Source: Bacteroidetes bacterium UBA1952
GTDB taxonomy: Bacteria > Bacteroidota > Bacteroidia > Chitinophagales > Chitinophagaceae
DNA length: 17,074 bases
Reading direction: 5' to 3'
Assembly (NCBI GenBank): GCA_002336725.1
Contig: DDEO01000002.1
Location: 6,328-23,401 of the forward strand
The notes below the pieces were generated by a model. The model had not been told where the DNA came from. It saw only the letters and a list, made by a program, of their open reading frames with translations, and made no database searches. How positions within the stretch are numbered: the first letter of the stretch is position 1; each line of letters begins with the position of its first letter. Shown one piece after another: positions 7,313 to 14,222 of the stretch. Both the position numbers and the translations under genes were made by a program.

Positions 7313-7349
7313 TATTTTCCGGAAAATCCGGGATATTTTCCGGAAAATC
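7313..7349. promoter_or_regulatory. Paired 14-bp palindromes 21 bp apart between gpx and the aminotransferase
   Basis: TATTTTCCGGAAAATC occurs twice, at 7313-7328 and 7334-7349. The inner ATTTTCCGGAAAAT is a perfect 14-bp palindrome in both copies. Centres are 21 bp apart, two helical turns. Because each copy is self-complementary, the pair can also form one 14-bp stem with a 7-nt loop (7328-7334), so it may act as the gpx terminator. The second copy overlaps the gpx stop codon. The choice between operator, terminator and member of the general TTCCGGAA family cannot be made from this window. Confidence 0.75.
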
Positions 7350-7902
7350 ACCCTCCAATAGCCGCCAGAATTTCCGGCGAATCCGGCGTTGTGCCGGGGT
7401 CAAAAACCGCTACCAGTTGCCCTTTCTCGTTGAGCAGATATTTCTGAAAGTTCCACTTCACGGTTGAGGTGCTGTGGCCGTTATAGTCTTTGGTGGTCAG
7501 CCAGTGATAAATCGGCGCAATATCGGGGCCTTTCACCGCAATTTTGGCCGCCATCGGGAAGGTAACGCCGTAGTTTTTCTGACAAAATTCAGCAATATCT
7601 TCGTTTTTGCCCGGCTCTTGCCCTGCAAAATCGTTGGACGGAAAGCCCACGATAACCAGCTTGTCTTTGTGTTCCTTATAGAGCTTTTCCAGTCCTTCGT
7701 ACTGACCCGTAAATCCGCATTTGGAAGCGGTATTGACTATCAGGATTTTCTTTCCCCGGAAATCGGCAAAATTGATGACACCGCCTTCCAGGCCTTCTAC
7801 TTTGTAATCATAAATGGTTTTGGGCAGATCGGGCGGCGCGGGCGGGGTGCGGGCGCAGCTGAGCAGGGCAAAGGCGGAGAAAAAGAGGTTGGCGAGTTTC
7901 AT
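7348..7902 (-). CDS. Glutathione peroxidase-family lipoprotein
   Basis: The 184-residue protein begins with a lipoprotein signal (hydrophobic 3-15, lipobox FALLSC, Cys16), then the thioredoxin-fold GPx domain. The catalytic set is visible: peroxidatic Cys62 in NTASKCGFTGQYEGL, Gln95 in FPSNDFAGQEPG, and Trp150-Asn151 in KWNFQKYLL. Cys107 in AEFCQKNYG is at the place of the resolving Cys in thioredoxin-dependent GPx enzymes, so thioredoxin-like reductants are more likely donors than glutathione. The enzyme reduces H2O2 and lipid hydroperoxides. The lipobox implies attachment to the periplasmic face of a membrane, rather than the more usual cytoplasmic location. The ATG at 7902 lacks a Shine-Dalgarno. 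The gene is divergent from the Big_5 lipoprotein gene, with 143 bp between starts. Confidence 0.92.
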   Translation of the reverse strand: MKLANLFFSAFALLSCARTPPAPPDLPKTIYDYKVEGLEGGVINFADFRGKKILIVNTASKCGFTGQYEGLEKLYKEHKDKLVIVGFPSNDFAGQEPGKNEDIAEFCQKNYGVTFPMAAKIAVKGPDIAPIYHWLTTKDYNGHSTSTVKWNFQKYLLNEKGQLVAVFDPGTTPDSPEILAAIGG

Positions 7903-8045
7903 AAGGAGGGCGTTTTGGAGGGATTAAAATTACGCAAAAGTCCCGGTACGTATCTTTTCCGAAAGCTACTTATTTCCGAAAACTCCGGTAACGACAGCCT
8001 CCGCAAATTTCCTCCCCCGCTCGCCGTCTTATCTTGCAGCCCCAA

Positions 8046-9503
8046 ATGCCGGCCCGTTTTCTTCCTTTCTTTATCCTGCTGTGCTGCCTTGCCGGCGGAA
8101 TGCTCGGCGGCTGCGCCAATATCCTGCCGCCGTCCGGTGGCCCGAAAGACACCACCGCACCACGGCTGCTTGCCATAAAGCCCGCCGATTCGGGCCTGAA
8201 TGTTTCCCCCAAAAAAATAACGCTGCGCTTCGACGAATATGTGGTGGTGGCCGATGCCGCCACGCAGATTCAGATCTCGCCGCTGCTGGCCCAAAATATC
8301 CGCGCCGAAGCCGACCTGCGCACCGTTACCCTCACGCTGCCCGACACGCTGCTGCGCCCCAACACCACATACCGCATCCGGCTGGGTACGGCCATCCGCG
8401 ACCTCCACGAGGATAACCCTTTCCGGAATTATACTTACACTTTTTCTACCGGCAGCTATTTCGACAGCCTCACGCTTGCCGGGCGTGTCTGGAAGGCCGA
8501 AGCCGGCGAGCCGGATACGGCGATAAGAATCCTGCTCTACGAAGCCACGGCCAGCGATTCGGCGATATTGCACCAGAAACCGCAGTATATAACCGGCGTG
8601 GATGTTTCCGGAAATTTCCGGTTTTCCGGCCTGCCCAACCGGCCTTTTCGGGTGTATGCCCTGGGAGACAAGAACGACAATCTGCTGTTCGATAAATCCG
8701 ATGAGCGCATCGCATTTCTGGATTCCGTGGCCTATCCTGCCATTGCCGACAGCGGACATCTCGTCCTGCGTTCTTTTGTAGAAAAAGACACCACCGACAC
8801 GACAACAAAGGCAGCGCCGGTAGTTGCGCCCAACGCCGAGCGCCGCACACCCACAAACAAAACCAGCGAAGCCGCCTACTCCGTGGGCGTGGACACGGCC
8901 AACATCAAACGGCGCACGGCCTCCCTGCTCCAGCCCGTTGAGGTCTCTTTTTCCGGAATGCCTGTTCAAAAAATAGAGCCGGGACGCATCTTCCTGACCC
9001 GCGACAGCAATGGCGTAGCGGTAGAAACGCCGCTGACCGTCGCCCGCAAGCCCACCGATAGCAGTGTGCTGCAAATGGCTCCTTTCGCCTGGCAGCCCAA
9101 TGCGGTTTATACCTTGCGCCTGCTCAAGGGTTTTGCAACATCCGGCGACCACGAGGCACTGCCCGGCAAATGGATATTCCGGACGAAATCGGACGAGGAT
9201 TATGCCCGCCTGACCGTGAATTTTCCGGAAAAATACCGGAATACACCGCATATATTGCAGGTCTTTTTGAACGACAAAGACACTGTCTGGCAAAAGCCGG
9301 TAGAAACAGCGTCGCTGCTATTGCCCCGCCTGGAGCCGGGCGTTTATACGCTGCGGCTCATAGAAGACAGGAACCGCAACGGCCACTGGGATCCCGGAAA
9401 TTTGTTGCAGAAAATTCATCCGGAACGCGTTTTTCCCCTCGACCGGAAGGTAACGCTCAAGGCCGGCTGGGATAATGTGGTGGATTGGAAAAGCGAGGAA
9501 TAA
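8046..9503 (+). CDS. Lipoprotein with SbsA-like Ig domain (Big_5) and carbohydrate-like beta domains
   Basis: From the ATG at 8046 the protein has 485 residues; a TTG at 8034 would add four. A lipobox MLGGC ends at Cys23, followed by ANILPPSGGPKDTTAP, a stretch typical of a widespread Bacteroidota lipoprotein family. Residues about 38-140 form an SbsA-type Ig-like (Big_5) domain ending YTYTFSTG. A second beta-rich part near 145-245 (SLTLAGRV ... GNFRFSGLP) resembles a transthyretin/carboxypeptidase-regulatory fold. Two acidic loops, DKNDNLLFD and DRNRNGHWD, look like EF-hand-type calcium sites. It is likely an outer-membrane-anchored structural or binding protein; no enzymatic motif is seen and its function is unknown. 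It is unlikely to be cotranscribed with the peptidase 412 bp downstream. Four TTCCGGAA copies occur in all three codon phases. Confidence 0.85.
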   Translation: MPARFLPFFILLCCLAGGMLGGCANILPPSGGPKDTTAPRLLAIKPADSGLNVSPKKITLRFDEYVVVADAATQIQISPLLAQNIRAEADLRTVTLTLPDTLLRPNTTYRIRLGTAIRDLHEDNPFRNYTYTFSTGSYFDSLTLAGRVWKAEAGEPDTAIRILLYEATASDSAILHQKPQYITGVDVSGNFRFSGLPNRPFRVYALGDKNDNLLFDKSDERIAFLDSVAYPAIADSGHLVLRSFVEKDTTDTTTKAAPVVAPNAERRTPTNKTSEAAYSVGVDTANIKRRTASLLQPVEVSFSGMPVQKIEPGRIFLTRDSNGVAVETPLTVARKPTDSSVLQMAPFAWQPNAVYTLRLLKGFATSGDHEALPGKWIFRTKSDEDYARLTVNFPEKYRNTPHILQVFLNDKDTVWQKPVETASLLLPRLEPGVYTLRLIEDRNRNGHWDPGNLLQKIHPERVFPLDRKVTLKAGWDNVVDWKSEE

Positions 9504-9915
9504 ATGTCCAATGGCTCAATTTGGAAATAGCTCCATGGCTTGCGTCTTTTCCCTCCGGGTGATACTTCCACCGTTGCTATGGTTGCCACAGATGCAAATA
9601 CGTAATTATAAGCTGCTCCATAATCTCCACAACACAGAATCATGGAGATTGGACACGTACTACACAGCAACGAAAATGCTGCATGAAACGACTTTCGCAA
9701 GAAGCCTATCGCCCCCCTTTGGGGGTTCCAGGAAACCGAAATTTATGGCCTCTCCGGCAAAATCTCGCAGAGACGCAGAGGCGCAGAGAAAAAGCCGCTG
9801 CTATATCAGCCCGATAAACGGCTGATGCTCCGTCTGTGCAATTGGTCACACACCCCTTTCGTCTTGATACTTGATACTTTTGCCTTAATACTCCCGTCTT
9901 TCTACTTTCGCCTCC
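9504..9915. other. 412-bp non-coding gap rich in short interspersed motifs
   Basis: I see no convincing gene; open frames here lack any recognisable protein pattern. Features visible: an 8-bp inverted repeat AATCTCCA/TGGAGATT (9622-9629, 9643-9650); CCCCC-TTT-GGGGG (9713-9725); and three iterations of CGCAGAGA/G (9766-9788), a motif I recognise as a common dispersed repeat in many environmental bacteria. Direct repeats TTGATAC sit near 9864-9877, with the peptidase promoter region after them. 9504-9700 is more AT-rich than the flanking genes and may be decayed or mobile sequence. Confidence 0.6.
9879..9910 (+). promoter_or_regulatory. Putative Bacteroidota-type promoter of the S9 peptidase gene
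   Basis: TTTG at 9879-9882 and TACTTTCG at 9903-9910 are separated by 20 bp, fitting the -33 TTTG / -7 TAnnTTTG pattern with one mismatch. The start codon at 9916 is only five bases beyond, so transcription from it would give a leaderless or nearly leaderless mRNA. An exact TAnnTTTG match (TACTTTTG) at 9875-9882 overlaps the -33 box and could be an alternative -7 box giving a leader of about 30 nt. Confidence 0.4.
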
Positions 9916-11961
9916 ATGCGTAAAACGCTTTTCCTCACCGCACTCTTCGCCGCTTCCCTTTTGGCACGTCCTAAAACCGCGCACGCACAGCCTGCATCCG
10001 ACCGCATGAACCCGGAAATCCTCTGGAGCCTGGGCCGCGTTTCGGGAGAAGGAATGTCGCCCGACGGAAAATCGGTACTCTATGGCGTAAAACACATAGA
10101 CACCAAAACCGGAAAAAGCAAAACCAAAAAGTATTGGATAGACCTGCAAACCGGGCAGCAAACCGAAGCCAAAGGCGATAAAGAAGTGATAAGCCGCGAG
10201 GCGCAGGGCTGGTTTGCAGTGGACAAAGATGCCCTGATACACTCTACCGACGAAGGCAAAACCTGGAATCCATACGCCACCGGCCTCGCCGATGCCGAAA
10301 ACATTAAAGTGTCGCCCGATGGCCGCTATATTGCCTTCACCCGCGAAGTGCTGGTGAAAAAAGTGCTGGGAACCGACATCTGGCCCGACCTGACCAAGAC
10401 CACAGCACAGGTGTATGACGACCTCAACTACCGCCACTGGGATACCTGGGAAGACGGCAAATACAGCCACCTCTTCCTGATTGACCGGCAGAAGGGCGGC
10501 AAAGCCATAGACCTGATGGCCGGAATGCCCTACGATGTACCCACCAAGCCCCACGGCGACGAAGGCGATATCGTCTGGCATCCGCAAAGCAAAGGCATCT
10601 TGTTTGTTACCAAGATGAAAGCCGGAAAAGAATACGCCCTGAGCACCAATACCGACCTGTATTTCTATCGCCTGTCTTCCGGAAAAATCGAAAACTGGAC
10701 GAGCGCCAACAAGGGCTACGACCAGTCGCCCCTGTTTAGCAAAGACGGCACCAAACTGGCCTGGCTGAGCATGATGCGCGACGGCTTTGAGGCCGATAAA
10801 AACCGCCTGATGTTGCTGGGGTTGGATGCCGAGGCAAAGCCCTACCCGAAGCCGGTGGAGCTTTCCCGCAATTTCGACGAGAGCACCGCTTCATTTATGT
10901 GGGGACAGGACAACAACACGGTGTTTTTCGTGGCACCCTATCGCGGCACACAACGCCTTTTTGAGGTAAAAGCCACCGACGAAGGCAGCAAAGCGCCCTG
11001 GCAGACTACCGCCGGAAACTTTGATGTGGCCGGCCTCGTAGGACAATCCGGCGACCGGCTGGTGGTAAGCCGCACCGATTTCAACCATGCCGCAGAACTC
11101 TTTACCGTGAGCCTGCAAACCGGCGACATGGAGCCTTTAACGCATGAAAATGACCGCATATACGCCGGCCTGAAACCCAGCCGCACGGAGCTGCGCATGG
11201 TGAAGACAACCGATAAAAAAGACATGGGCGTGTGGGTCGTGTATCCCCCCGATTTCGACCCGGCCCGGAAATATCCTACCCTGCTCTATTGTCAGGGCGG
11301 GCCGCAAAGCGCACTGACGCAGTTTTATTCCTACCGCTGGAACCTGCAGATGATGGCCGCACAGGGCTACATCGTGGTTGCGCCCAACCGGCGCGGAATG
11401 CCGGGCTGGGGAACCGCCTGGAATGAGGCCATCTCCGGCGACTGGGGCGGGCAGCCGATGCGCGATTATCTCTCGGCTATTGACGCAGTGAGCAAAGAAC
11501 CGTATGTGGACAAAGACCGGCGCGGCTGCGTGGGTGCGAGCTATGGCGGCTACAGCGTGTATATGCTGGCGGGGATGCACGAGGGGCGCTTCAAATCTTT
11601 TATTGCCCACGATGGCCTGTTTGATCTGCGGAGCTGGTATGGCACAACGGAGGAAATGTGGTTTGCCAACTGGGACCTCGGCGGGCCGTATTGGGATAAG
11701 AAAAATACCAAAACCTATAACCAGTTTTCGCCGAGCGATTATGTGGGCAAATGGAACACGCCGATTTTGATTATCCAGGGCGGGGTGGATTTCCGGGTGC
11801 CGATTGAACAGGGTCTGCAAGCGTTTCAGGCGGCGCAACTGCGCGGCATTAAATCGCGGCTGCTGTATTTCCCCGATGAAAATCACTGGGTGCTGAAACC
11901 GCAAAACTCGCTGGCCTGGCAACGGACGTTTTTCGACTGGCTGAAAGAAACGTTGCGCTAA
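9916..11961 (+). CDS. S9C prolyl-oligopeptidase-family peptidase, DPP5-like
   Basis: The 681-residue protein resembles dipeptidyl peptidase 5 of Porphyromonas gingivalis along its whole length. A signal peptide (residues 1-24, ending AHA) targets the periplasm. Residues about 30-420 form the beta-propeller gate. The C-terminal alpha/beta hydrolase carries Ser542 in GASYGGYS, Asp625 in GGVDFRVP and His657 in DENHWVL, a complete catalytic triad. Family-typical blocks include YCQGGPQSALTQFYSYRWNL, APNRRGMPGWG and TTEEMWFANWDLGGPYW. DPP5 removes dipeptides from peptide N-termini, preferring small or hydrophobic residues at position 2, and supports amino-acid uptake in proteolytic Bacteroidota. 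The ATG at 9916 starts the signal peptide cleanly. The gene appears monocistronic, with a terminator at 12019-12041. Confidence 0.95.
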   Translation: MRKTLFLTALFAASLLARPKTAHAQPASDRMNPEILWSLGRVSGEGMSPDGKSVLYGVKHIDTKTGKSKTKKYWIDLQTGQQTEAKGDKEVISREAQGWFAVDKDALIHSTDEGKTWNPYATGLADAENIKVSPDGRYIAFTREVLVKKVLGTDIWPDLTKTTAQVYDDLNYRHWDTWEDGKYSHLFLIDRQKGGKAIDLMAGMPYDVPTKPHGDEGDIVWHPQSKGILFVTKMKAGKEYALSTNTDLYFYRLSSGKIENWTSANKGYDQSPLFSKDGTKLAWLSMMRDGFEADKNRLMLLGLDAEAKPYPKPVELSRNFDESTASFMWGQDNNTVFFVAPYRGTQRLFEVKATDEGSKAPWQTTAGNFDVAGLVGQSGDRLVVSRTDFNHAAELFTVSLQTGDMEPLTHENDRIYAGLKPSRTELRMVKTTDKKDMGVWVVYPPDFDPARKYPTLLYCQGGPQSALTQFYSYRWNLQMMAAQGYIVVAPNRRGMPGWGTAWNEAISGDWGGQPMRDYLSAIDAVSKEPYVDKDRRGCVGASYGGYSVYMLAGMHEGRFKSFIAHDGLFDLRSWYGTTEEMWFANWDLGGPYWDKKNTKTYNQFSPSDYVGKWNTPILIIQGGVDFRVPIEQGLQAFQAAQLRGIKSRLLYFPDENHWVLKPQNSLAWQRTFFDWLKETLR

Positions 11962-11973
11962 ATGGTATTAGGC

Positions 11974-11989
11974 CACGGATGACGCGGAT
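11974..11989. repeat. Interspersed motif CACGGATGACGCGGAT
   Basis: This 16-bp word lies between the peptidase stop codon and its terminator. Near-relatives occur at 14066-14140 (both orientations), and the CACGAATG core of the tandem array at 1-334 is similar in style. I take it as one member of a dispersed intergenic repeat family. Confidence 0.55.
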
Positions 11990-12018
11990 ATTCAGGATTT
12001 AAAGAGATAAAAAGCCGG

Positions 12019-12041
12019 GAAGGGCCTAACCCTTCTTTTTT
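12019..12041 (+). terminator. Terminator of the S9 peptidase gene
   Basis: GAAGGG (12019-12024) and CCCTTC (12030-12035) form a 6-bp stem with a 5-nt loop, followed by six T residues (12036-12041). A preceding A-rich stretch (12008-12013) could give partial function for the convergent ABC operon, whose last stop codon is at 12169. Confidence 0.75.
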
Positions 12042-12168
12042 ATAACGTGGATATCACCTGAGTTTTTGGGGTGTTCGAGAGGCAGACCGTCATCGGCGGC
12101 GGGCAAAGACGAAGAAGCTATTTTTTTCATACACCCTTCTTTTTCCTATCAGCCGCCTGTTTCATAAT

Positions 12169-13359
12169 TTACCCAATTGCCCGCCGGATGCTGCGCCAAA
12201 CCTGCCCCACCACAACGATCACCACCAGAAGCCACGCCCCCCAAACCATTGCGGAAGGCCACAGCGGCCAGTAAACGCCCATACGGGCCAGGTATTTTCC
12301 GGAAATAACATTGGCTGCGGCGCTTGCTAATAATGCGACCAGCAATGCGCCCACCGCCTGCGGCACAAACCGGTGCGCCACAAAACGCCCCAACGCCGCC
12401 GGGCTATACCCGATTTCGCGCAACAAACGCAGACGGTCCCGCGCTTCCGAAAGCAGCAGCCGGATGAGGAGGATGAAAAGCGAAAGACCCGACGCGAGCA
12501 GCACCAGCGCCAGAAAGCCCAGCCCCGCAGCAACGCCATCTACCACGCGCCGCAAAGTAGCCTGCCGGGCCATTTCGCCGCCGACTTCGTAGCTCCGGCC
12601 TTTGAGCCAATCCACCAGTTGCGGGTCGGCGGGGTCTTTGGCACGCACCAGCAGCCGCGCAGGTGGCGGCGGCGGAATATGGAATTGCCGGTGCATCTCC
12701 GCCAGAAAAGCCTGCGGAACAAGCACCGACGTTACCCGATCGGAGAAGCCCACAATCTGCCCGCGAAAAAGTTTTGTCTCCGGGCTGTTGCCCAGCAGCA
12801 GGTTAAAACCAATGGCTTTGACAGCATTTTCAGAAAGCTGCGGCAGGCCCTGCGTGGGCGCAAAAACATAGTTGTAGGTGCGCAGAAACTCTTTTGCCAG
12901 TATAATCGGCACGTCGTTGCGACCGGGTGTCCAGCGCCAGTCGGGCGGTAGGGTATCGAGCATATTATCCGGCACGGCTTCGAGGAAAAGAAGCGTCGAA
13001 AAGCCCAGGTTGCCGCCCATCGAGGCGCTCACCGGAAAGGCCGCCTGCGTGAGCTTTCCTACCTCTTCCACGCCCGGTGCCTGTTGCAACGCCGCAATAT
13101 CGGTGTCTGTGAAACGCACTTTTCCGGGAATGCCCATATCGGCATCGGTGATGATGCGCGAAACGGTGAAGTAGCCGCTGCCCAGCGCGTCCTTGCCAGA
13201 ACTTCCTCGCAGCGCCTGCCGGAAATTCCACCACATCGAAACAGCCAGCAAAAGGAAAAAACTGCCCAGAAAGAGCGCCAGCCAGGCCCAGATGCGACGG
13301 CTTTTCCCGCCGCCGCGCAGCAACATTTTTTTCAGCAGAGGCCGTGCTTCGGGGGTCAT
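12169..13359 (-). CDS. ABC transporter permease, FtsX/MacB/LolC-type
   Basis: The 396-residue protein has the four-helix FtsX-like topology: TM1 at about 22-46, a large extracytoplasmic domain (about 47-273), then TM2 (about 274-303), TM3 (about 330-352) and TM4 (about 365-387). RLRLLREIGYSPAALGRF at 310-325 lies between TM2 and TM3, where family members contact the ATPase. Members of this type are mechanotransmitters: they extract lipoproteins (LolCE), drive efflux through a partner (MacB) or activate wall hydrolases (FtsX). No periplasmic adaptor, outer-membrane channel or hydrolase is adjacent, so the substrate is unknown. Translation is coupled to the ATPase gene by a 4-nt overlap (ATGA at 13359-13356). 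The HIPPPPPAR proline run near 227-235 is unusual and probably a flexible loop. Confidence 0.85.
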   Translation of the reverse strand: MTPEARPLLKKMLLRGGGKSRRIWAWLALFLGSFFLLLAVSMWWNFRQALRGSSGKDALGSGYFTVSRIITDADMGIPGKVRFTDTDIAALQQAPGVEEVGKLTQAAFPVSASMGGNLGFSTLLFLEAVPDNMLDTLPPDWRWTPGRNDVPIILAKEFLRTYNYVFAPTQGLPQLSENAVKAIGFNLLLGNSPETKLFRGQIVGFSDRVTSVLVPQAFLAEMHRQFHIPPPPPARLLVRAKDPADPQLVDWLKGRSYEVGGEMARQATLRRVVDGVAAGLGFLALVLLASGLSLFILLIRLLLSEARDRLRLLREIGYSPAALGRFVAHRFVPQAVGALLVALLASAAANVISGKYLARMGVYWPLWPSAMVWGAWLLVVIVVVGQVWRSIRRAIG

Positions 13360-13994
13360 AAAAACAGTTTTTGAGTGGCTTTAAAACAGGGATTATCGTC
13401 GAGTTCGGCATACAGGATGCCCGCGCCGCGCCGGTCGGCGATCTCTTCTGTCAGAGCCAGCGCCTTTGCGGCATTTTCGGCATCGAGGTGAGAAAAAGGC
13501 TCGTCGAGCAGCAGCCATTGAAAACCGGGAATCAGGCCGCGCAGGATGGCCGTTCGCTGTTGCTCGCCGTAGGAAAGCTGCCGCGCAGGACGGTCGCGGC
13601 GATGGCGCAGCCCCAGTTTCTCTACCCAGCAATCGATTTCTGTTTCGGTTTCCGGACTGCCGAGGGCTTTTTTAGCCAAAAGATTTTCCCAGAGCGTCAG
13701 TTCCGGAAAAAGACGCAAATCCTGAAAAACGACCGACAGTTTTTGCGCACGCAGGGCGGCAAGTGCTTCGGCGTCTGCTTTCAGAACATTGGTTTTATCC
13801 CAGAAAACGGCTCCGAAAGCATCGTTTCGCAGGCCATAGAGCAGGTGTATCAGGCTGGTTTTGCCCGTTCCGGAGGGCGCACGCACAAACACCCGCTCGC
13901 CCTGCGCAAAAGCCACATCGCGTCCCCAGATTCCGGAAATTCCGGCCCCGGTGGATAGATAATCGGGGCAAAGGTTTTGAATGGAGAGCGTCAT
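13356..13994 (-). CDS. ABC transporter ATP-binding protein with a non-standard H-loop
   Basis: From the ATG at 13994 the protein has 212 residues; a longer frame to 14030 adds twelve residues not expected in the family. It shows Walker A APSGTGKTS (39-47), Q-loop Gln91 in VVFQDLRLFPELT, signature LSYGEQQR (140-147), Walker B LLLDEP (161-166) and D-loop SHLD (168-171), in the LolD/MacB/FtsE subclass. It should power the adjacent permease. Two departures from consensus are visible. The signature has Tyr in place of the first Gly. The segment after Walker B that normally holds the switch His (usually S/T-H-D) reads LYAELDDN (194-201), with no His. Catalysis may be slower or use a different switch residue. 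It is the first gene of the operon; the divergent neighbour is the acyl-CoA synthetase gene. Confidence 0.88.
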   Translation of the reverse strand: MTLSIQNLCPDYLSTGAGISGIWGRDVAFAQGERVFVRAPSGTGKTSLIHLLYGLRNDAFGAVFWDKTNVLKADAEALAALRAQKLSVVFQDLRLFPELTLWENLLAKKALGSPETETEIDCWVEKLGLRHRRDRPARQLSYGEQQRTAILRGLIPGFQWLLLDEPFSHLDAENAAKALALTEEIADRRGAGILYAELDDNPCFKATQKLFL

Positions 13995-14065
13995 GGGCGG
14001 CGTTGCAATATTGGTGTAAAGAAAATGCAAATCCGGTTATCGCTTTCTGTGTCTGTGTCTTGTAT

Positions 14066-14140
14066 GGAATGCGAATGACACGGAGCAGGCGGATTTACAC
14101 GGATGAAAAAATCCGGAAAAATCCGCATCATCCGCGTTCC
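14066..14140. repeat. Imperfect inverted repeat of the CGGATGA motif family
   Basis: GGAATGCGAATGACACGGA (14066-14084) and the complement of 14122-14140 (GGAACGCGGATGATGCGGA) match at 15 of 19 positions, all differences being transitions. Inside, GCGGATTT (14089-14096) and AAATCCGC (14119-14126) pair exactly. Another copy of ACACGGATGA lies at 14097-14106. The element sits between the divergent ABC operon and the acyl-CoA synthetase gene and could fold as a ~75-nt hairpin in RNA. Confidence 0.7.
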
Positions 14141-14183
14141 AACGTCAACGCATGAAAAACAGCAAAAAAGCTACCGGCAAGGT

Positions 14184-14212
14184 TTTGATTGGAGCGCAAT
14201 GGACTAATTTCG
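14184..14212 (+). promoter_or_regulatory. Putative promoter of the acyl-CoA synthetase gene
   Basis: TTTG (14184-14187) and TAATTTCG (14205-14212) are 17 bp apart, a one-mismatch fit to the Bacteroidota -33/-7 pattern, ten bases before the ATG at 14223. The TTCG ending matches the box proposed for the S9 peptidase gene. Confidence 0.4.
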
Positions 14213-14222
14213 GCCCCGCATC

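Noticed and set aside
7899..9293. 464-codon minus-strand frame opposite the Big_5 lipoprotein gene
   Set aside because: Low-complexity Gly/Arg-rich translation without domain patterns; the plus strand has a lipobox and a known family layout.
9475..9825. 116-codon plus-strand frame in the 9504-9915 gap
   Set aside because: Its start overlaps the end of the lipoprotein gene and its codons run through dispersed repeats; no protein family pattern is seen.
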